Source: Bacteroidota bacterium (GTDB taxonomy: Bacteria; Bacteroidota; Ignavibacteria; Kapaibacteriales; HRBIN21). From it: a stretch of DNA of 64,000 nucleotides. Numbering within the stretch: position 1 is the stretch's first letter; the number at the start of each line of letters is the position of its first letter. Shown here piece after piece: positions 60,438 to 64,000 of the stretch. Both the position numbers and the translations under genes were made by a program. Under the pieces are notes generated by a model. That model saw nothing but the letters and a program-made list of their open reading frames with translations. It was not told the DNA's origin and made no database searches. The stretch spans positions 131,795-195,794 of the forward strand of contig JAUQPL010000001.1 in assembly GCA_030550395.1 (NCBI GenBank), given 5' to 3'.

Positions 60438-60977
60438 ATGTGGTACCTCTTGCTTCCAATTCTGCTGAGTTTCCCTCCATTATGGGCACAACAGCCCCGT
60501 GACCTCTTCGGCACCCAGCGGGAGACCCCCTCTCAGCTTCGTCCACTGCCCTATACAGGACTGGGAGGAGCCGCCTACTATGACCTAAGCTTCGGTACAG
60601 GGCTGACCATCCCCGTCAACCTCTGGGGCTACGTCCGCGTGCCCGGACGATACCTGGTCCCAAGCTCAACAACGTTGGTACAGCTCATCTCCTTTGGGGG
60701 AGGGCCAACCGAATATGCACGGTTGACGGACGTCCGCATTATCCGTGATGTGCGAGTTGACACAACCATCGTTGAACGAGTCCTGGTGTATAACCTGGAG
60801 CTCTATCAACGCAGCGGGGACCCCAGTCAAAATCCCCTGCTCTATCCCGGTGATACGGTCATCGTCCCCGGGGGTGCACTGAGCACGCTGGAGGTCGTCA
60901 TTGGGGTCGTGCGGGATGTGCTACTCATCCTCCAAGCCGCTGTCACACTTGTGCTCTTCTTCCGGGGTGGGCGATGA
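60438..60977 (+). CDS. SLBB-domain polysaccharide-export-like protein
   Basis: A 179-residue protein with a signal peptide (MWYLLLPILLSFPPLWAQ), an SLBB domain (VNLWGYVRVPGRYLVPSSTTLVQLI, then ARLTDVRIIRD and LYPGDTVIVPGG), and a C-terminal hydrophobic segment (about 150-176). SLBB domains occur in Wza-type outer-membrane exporters and bind polysaccharide. It lacks the full PES domain, so a role in export is only suggested. It lies 30 bases after the lipoprotein gene and overlaps the next gene by 4. Confidence 0.75.
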   Translation: MWYLLLPILLSFPPLWAQQPRDLFGTQRETPSQLRPLPYTGLGGAAYYDLSFGTGLTIPVNLWGYVRVPGRYLVPSSTTLVQLISFGGGPTEYARLTDVRIIRDVRVDTTIVERVLVYNLELYQRSGDPSQNPLLYPGDTVIVPGGALSTLEVVIGVVRDVLLILQAAVTLVLFFRGGR

Positions 60978-62272
60978 AAGGGTGGCTTCTCTCGGGCATT
61001 TTTCTTCTCCTTATACTATCGGGCTGTCCCGGTTCTTCTGTGCCCGAGGAGCGGGTGCTCCGCTTCTGGCACTTCTGGAGCGAACCATCTCATCGCGCAG
61101 CTCTCCTCGAGCTCATCGCCGAATTTGAACGCCGCTTCCATTGCCGCGTAGAGCTGACGGAACTGACGTGGAATGAAGGGAAGGCAAAACTCTTAGCCAC
61201 TTTCCACGCTGGTACGCCTCCTGACGTTGTGGAACTGGGTTCCGATTGGGTCGCTCAATTCTCCAGCGCTGGCGTCCTGTGGGCATTCCCATCGGACAGC
61301 ATCTCCTTAGAGCATTTTGTTCCCTTCGCCCATGTGCCCTGCTACTGGAATGACACGCTATATGCCGTCCCATGGGTTGTGGACACTCGTGTGCTGTTTA
61401 TCAACCGAACGGCTCTGCAGCGTGCGGGATTGCCGACAGAGCCGCCGAAGACTTGGGAAGAGCTCTTTCAAGTTGCCCAGGCTCTCCATAACCCACCCGA
61501 GCTGTACGGCTGCGGTGTCAATGGTGCTGATCCTCACCGGCTCTACAAAAAGCTTCTTCCGCTCATTTGGAGCCTCGGCGGCGATGTAGTGGATACAACA
61601 GGTGCTCCCACTCTCACTCACCCTTCCGTTGTTACAGCAGTTGAGTTTTACGCCCGACTATCCCGGGTTGGAATTGTTGAAACTCAACGTCAGCTGGATG
61701 ATCTCTTCCTCCGAGGCAAGCTCGGCTTTTGGATTTCAGGAGCATGGTTAGCGGAGAAACTCCGGCAGCAGCAGCCAGGATGGGAATATTCCACCTCGCT
61801 CTTTCCCGGATGGGCTCCAGGGCAGCCTGGTATAGCCTTTGCCGGCGGCGAATACCTTGCAATTAGCGCTGCTTCGAGCCGGAAAGAGTTAGCTCTCCAG
61901 CTTGTACGCTTTCTGACCGCCGGAGAGCAAGCGGTGCGCTTCTGCCGAAAGGTACCCGAAGCGGGGTTCCCTGCTGACCAGCGTTTTCATTCTGACTCTC
62001 TCCTCCTCCGCATTCCTTACCGGCGCGTCTTTGCCCAACAACTCCGCTATGCCCGGATGACCCCTGTCCATCCCCGTTGGCTGGATATTGAGGCAGCGTT
62101 GGAAAATGCTGTCGTGGAAGCCCTCTACGGAACCCACTCCCCAGCCACCGCACTCCAGCGCGCCCAAGCAAGCCTGCAGCAGATTCTGAAAGGACCTTCT
62201 GCGCTCAACGTCCTCCCTCAGACACCAGCCAGCAGAGCGTTCCCCGCCACTGCCGGGGATCAGGAACCTTGA
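60974..62272 (+). CDS. ABC-type extracellular solute-binding lipoprotein (family 1)
   Basis: A 432-residue lipoprotein with a lipobox (LSGC, Cys18), then the family 1 sugar-binding pattern: VLRFWHFWSEPSHRAALLELIAEFERRF, FHAGTPPDVVELGSDWVAQF, and LYAVPWVVDTRVLFINR. Relatives bind maltose, glycerol-3-phosphate or other oligosaccharides for ABC import. No permease or ATPase follows. Its start overlaps the SLBB gene stop, and its end overlaps sixA on the other strand by 68 bases. It may use a permease elsewhere or act otherwise. Confidence 0.88.
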   Translation: MKGWLLSGIFLLLILSGCPGSSVPEERVLRFWHFWSEPSHRAALLELIAEFERRFHCRVELTELTWNEGKAKLLATFHAGTPPDVVELGSDWVAQFSSAGVLWAFPSDSISLEHFVPFAHVPCYWNDTLYAVPWVVDTRVLFINRTALQRAGLPTEPPKTWEELFQVAQALHNPPELYGCGVNGADPHRLYKKLLPLIWSLGGDVVDTTGAPTLTHPSVVTAVEFYARLSRVGIVETQRQLDDLFLRGKLGFWISGAWLAEKLRQQQPGWEYSTSLFPGWAPGQPGIAFAGGEYLAISAASSRKELALQLVRFLTAGEQAVRFCRKVPEAGFPADQRFHSDSLLLRIPYRRVFAQQLRYARMTPVHPRWLDIEAALENAVVEALYGTHSPATALQRAQASLQQILKGPSALNVLPQTPASRAFPATAGDQEP

Positions 62273-62678
62273 TGCAGCAGATTGCTCCCGCAGGAAACTC
62301 AAACCGAAATCCCGGCGCCCCGCAAAGCTCACCAATCCAGGTGGGCATGCTCGGAGCATGTCCCACCAAGAGAAGTTGGTCGCACTGGCTGAAGGCAACC
62401 AGTAATGCCTGTACGCCGATTACGGAACCCGCCGGCGAAAGGGCAGCATCACTGATGATATCGCGCTGATAGCCCAGCCCTTCCGCTACCAGGCGTGCTG
62501 TCTCCACCGCCCGCCGATAGGGACTGCTGATAATCCACTCCGGCTGTACCCGTAATGATCGGAGCAGAGGAAGAAGCCATTGAACGGACTGCCGTCCTTC
62601 GGGACTAAGTCCCCGCAAGAAATCATCGCCGGTCGCTCCCATCTCTGCAAGAGCATGCCGCATGAAATAAAGGAGCAT
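62205..62678 (-). CDS. sixA: phosphohistidine phosphatase SixA-like
   Basis: A 157-residue member of the histidine phosphatase superfamily: RHA motif with His8 (YFMRHALAEMG), SPYRRAVETARLV, and the second catalytic histidine in LLLVGHAPSMP. The short length and RHA (not RHG) match SixA, which dephosphorylates histidine-phosphotransfer proteins. Its 3' end overlaps the solute-binding-protein gene by 68 bases. Confidence 0.88.
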   Translation of the reverse strand: MLLYFMRHALAEMGATGDDFLRGLSPEGRQSVQWLLPLLRSLRVQPEWIISSPYRRAVETARLVAEGLGYQRDIISDAALSPAGSVIGVQALLVAFSQCDQLLLVGHAPSMPTWIGELCGAPGFRFEFPAGAICCIKVPDPRQWRGTLCWLVSEGGR

Positions 62679-62709
62679 GACTCTCTCCTCATCCCGTGCA
62701 CGCCCGACT

Positions 62710-62725
62710 GCTTATAAAAATAAGC
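62710..62725. repeat. perfect inverted repeat GCTTAT-AAAA-ATAAGC before sixA
   Basis: Six-base arms around an AAAA loop (TTTT on the minus strand) lie in the 47-base gap between the Fe-S gene stop and the sixA ATG. It contains TATTTTTA, close to the promoter motif, but there is no T-run after it, so it is not a standard terminator. Confidence 0.55.
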
Positions 62726-64000
62726 TCAATCCGCTGCCGATGGAGGGTCAGAGGCAGGGAGCCGCTCAGCAATGAGCTCGGCAAGGTCTCGGACACGGAC
62801 GCTGTCGGCTTTGTGCAACGCTTTGACCCCATCTGTCAGCATGGTCATGCAGAATGGGCAATTTACGGCAATGACTTCCGCCCTTGTCTGAAGCAGCTGT
62901 TCTGTCCGTTCAAGATTGACCTTTTTGCCTACCCGCTCTTCCATGAACATACGTCCACCACCGGCACCACAGCAGAAACCGCGATCGGCTGCCTGTTCAG
63001 GTTCCCGCCTCTGCACTCCAGGTAGGAGCTCCAAGATAGCACGAGGTGCCTCGTATTCGCCATTGTAGCGTCCCAGGTAGCAAGAGTCGTGGTATACCAC
63101 CGTCTGAAGCAGAGTCGGGACCGTATCACCGTGCAGCGGAAGGCGTCCTTCCTGAATGAGGCGGCGGAAGTACTGCGTATGGTGGTAGACTTCGTAGGCA
63201 CCGCCGTAGCGAGGATACTCGTTTTTCAGTGTGTTGTAGCAATGTGGACACATCGTCAGGATTGTGCGGATACGGTAGCGGTTGAGCGTCTCCACATTTG
63301 CCCTGATGAGCATATCGGCAAGGTACTCATTCCCCGTCCGGCGCGCAGGGTCGCCCGTGCAGTGCTCTTCCGATCCCAAGATACGGAAGCGCACGCCGGC
63401 CGTCATCAGCACACGGACAATTGCCCGTGCCACCTGCTGAGCCCGCTGGTCATAGCTACCGGCACAACCGACCCAAAAGAGGAGCTCGCAGTCCGAGCTA
63501 TCCTCTGCGAGGGTTTTTACAGGCAATCCTTCTGCCCACGCTGCCCGGTCTGCAGCCGAAAACGCCCACGGAGTTGCGTTGGTCTCTAAGTTCCCATAGG
63601 CCGCCTGGAGCTCCGTGGGGAACTGCGCCTCCATCATGACCAGTCCGCGCCGCAGCTCCACGATGATGGGCACGTGCTCAATCAGAACAGGGCACTCTTC
63701 CATGCAAGCCCCACATGTCGTGCACTGCCACAATGCTTCCGGGGGGATGTAATCCCCAACCAGGCGTTTCTCCAGTACAGCGCGCTCCTCCGCCGTTAGC
63801 TCGCTCCCACGCCGTTGCCTGAGCAGTATCGGCATACGGTCCAGCGTGCGCTGTCGGACGGCAACTACGATTGCCCGGGGATCGAGCACCTTCCCAGTTT
63901 GATTAGCAGGACAGACACTCGTACAACGCCCGCAGTGCGTACAGGAGTAGCTGTCTAGTATGCTCTTCCACGAGAGATGCTCTACATCTGTTGCCCCAAA
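62726..64000 (-). CDS. Fe-S oxidoreductase with two ferredoxin clusters and CCG domains (5' end outside window)
   Basis: At least 424 residues; no stop codon interrupts the frame up to the window edge. The visible N-terminal part has two 4Fe-4S sites, CTHCGRCTSVCP and CTTCGACMEECP, followed by two CCG/cysteine-rich domains (FWVGCAGSYDQ, MCPHCYNTLK, YHDSCYLGRYNG, FCCGAGGGRMF, NCPFCMTML) of the heterodisulfide-reductase HdrD/GlpC type. Such proteins move electrons between dehydrogenases and the quinone pool or thiol substrates. An in-frame GTG at 63889 is not the true start, because the first cluster lies before it. A membrane-spanning N-terminal half may lie outside. Confidence 0.9.
   Translation of the reverse strand, partial: FGATDVEHLSWKSILDSYSCTHCGRCTSVCPANQTGKVLDPRAIVVAVRQRTLDRMPILLRQRRGSELTAEERAVLEKRLVGDYIPPEALWQCTTCGACMEECPVLIEHVPIIVELRRGLVMMEAQFPTELQAAYGNLETNATPWAFSAADRAAWAEGLPVKTLAEDSSDCELLFWVGCAGSYDQRAQQVARAIVRVLMTAGVRFRILGSEEHCTGDPARRTGNEYLADMLIRANVETLNRYRIRTILTMCPHCYNTLKNEYPRYGGAYEVYHHTQYFRRLIQEGRLPLHGDTVPTLLQTVVYHDSCYLGRYNGEYEAPRAILELLPGVQRREPEQAADRGFCCGAGGGRMFMEERVGKKVNLERTEQLLQTRAEVIAVNCPFCMTMLTDGVKALHKADSVRVRDLAELIAERLPASDPPSAAD

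Noticed and set aside
62710-62725. Inverted repeat as a terminator of the Fe-S gene
   Set aside because: The stem is short and AT-rich and lacks a T-run after it; kept only as a repeat.
63889-63889. GTG at 63889 as the start of the Fe-S oxidoreductase
   Set aside because: The frame stays open to the window edge and encodes a complete CTHCGRCTSVCP cluster upstream of it, so the gene begins outside the window.
1-64000. CRISPR arrays, insertion sequences, prophage or integron features
   Set aside because: No regularly spaced repeats, transposase, integrase or phage genes were seen on either strand.

Overview
The window is a gene-dense chromosomal segment with no mobile element, CRISPR array or rRNA operon and no gene-free stretch above about 240 bases. 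The content points to a free-living, aerobic, flagellated member of the Bacteroidota/Chlorobiota (FCB) group, something like a Kapabacteria- or Ignavibacteria-type lineage. The reasons are a type IX secretion system (T9SS) sortase and shuttle pair (PorU and PorV), several secreted proteins with T9SS C-terminal domains, flagellar switch genes (fliL, fliM, fliN, fliO), homogentisate dioxygenase, and a recurring TAnnTTTG promoter element of Bacteroidota type. The taxonomic placement is inference.

Layout. 1-6644 (+): a Lys-rich gene tail with a terminator, cystathionine beta-synthase, an SDR epimerase, a penicillin-acylase-family hydrolase and purF. 6684-17000 (-): one long compact operon running TPR protein, outer-membrane barrel, SPOR protein, TonB, UDP-glucose dehydrogenase, fliL, fliM, fliN, fliO and perhaps a small ORF. 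17131-19686 (+): lon, overlapping tail to tail with rodZ (-). 20599-27224 (+): an AtuA-family protein, a DUF2279 protein, then a redox trio (a NuoE-like subunit, a Rieske protein with a twin-arginine signal and a T9SS sorting domain, and a lipoprotein with a CX3CH haem motif), then hmgA with a terminator. 27322-37334 (-): lipB, dut and an acyl-CoA dehydrogenase, preceded by a surface-polysaccharide cluster (asnB-like amidotransferase, O-antigen polymerase/ligase, two GT4 glycosyltransferases, a GT-C-like membrane enzyme). 37448-44322 (-): a DUF167 protein, a secreted SBBP-propeller protein, then the tightly packed unit ppiD / tRNA-Arg(UCU) / rqcH / tRNA-Arg(UCG). 44560-45438 (+): an MBL hydrolase. 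45407-52868 (-): endonuclease I with a T9SS domain, rsmI, metG, an FtsL-like protein, an ATP-grasp-like protein, yebC, ruvC. 52974-62272 (+): a NUDIX hydrolase, then porU, porV, a lipoprotein, an SLBB protein and an ABC solute-binding lipoprotein. 62205-64000 (-): sixA and a two-cluster Fe-S / CCG-domain oxidoreductase that runs off the edge.

Themes. The strongest thread is cell-surface biology: PorU and PorV process and attach T9SS cargo, and the window itself encodes three probable cargo proteins (Rieske, SBBP propeller, endonuclease I). The most unusual items are the Rieske protein that combines a Tat-like signal with a T9SS domain, beside a haem lipoprotein and an orphan NuoE; and the tRNA-rqcH-tRNA arrangement, in which the ppiD stop codon abuts a tRNA and the rqcH start lies four bases behind that tRNA. 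Start codons were chosen from the sequence where the longest frame clearly overran; residue numbers refer to the chosen start.
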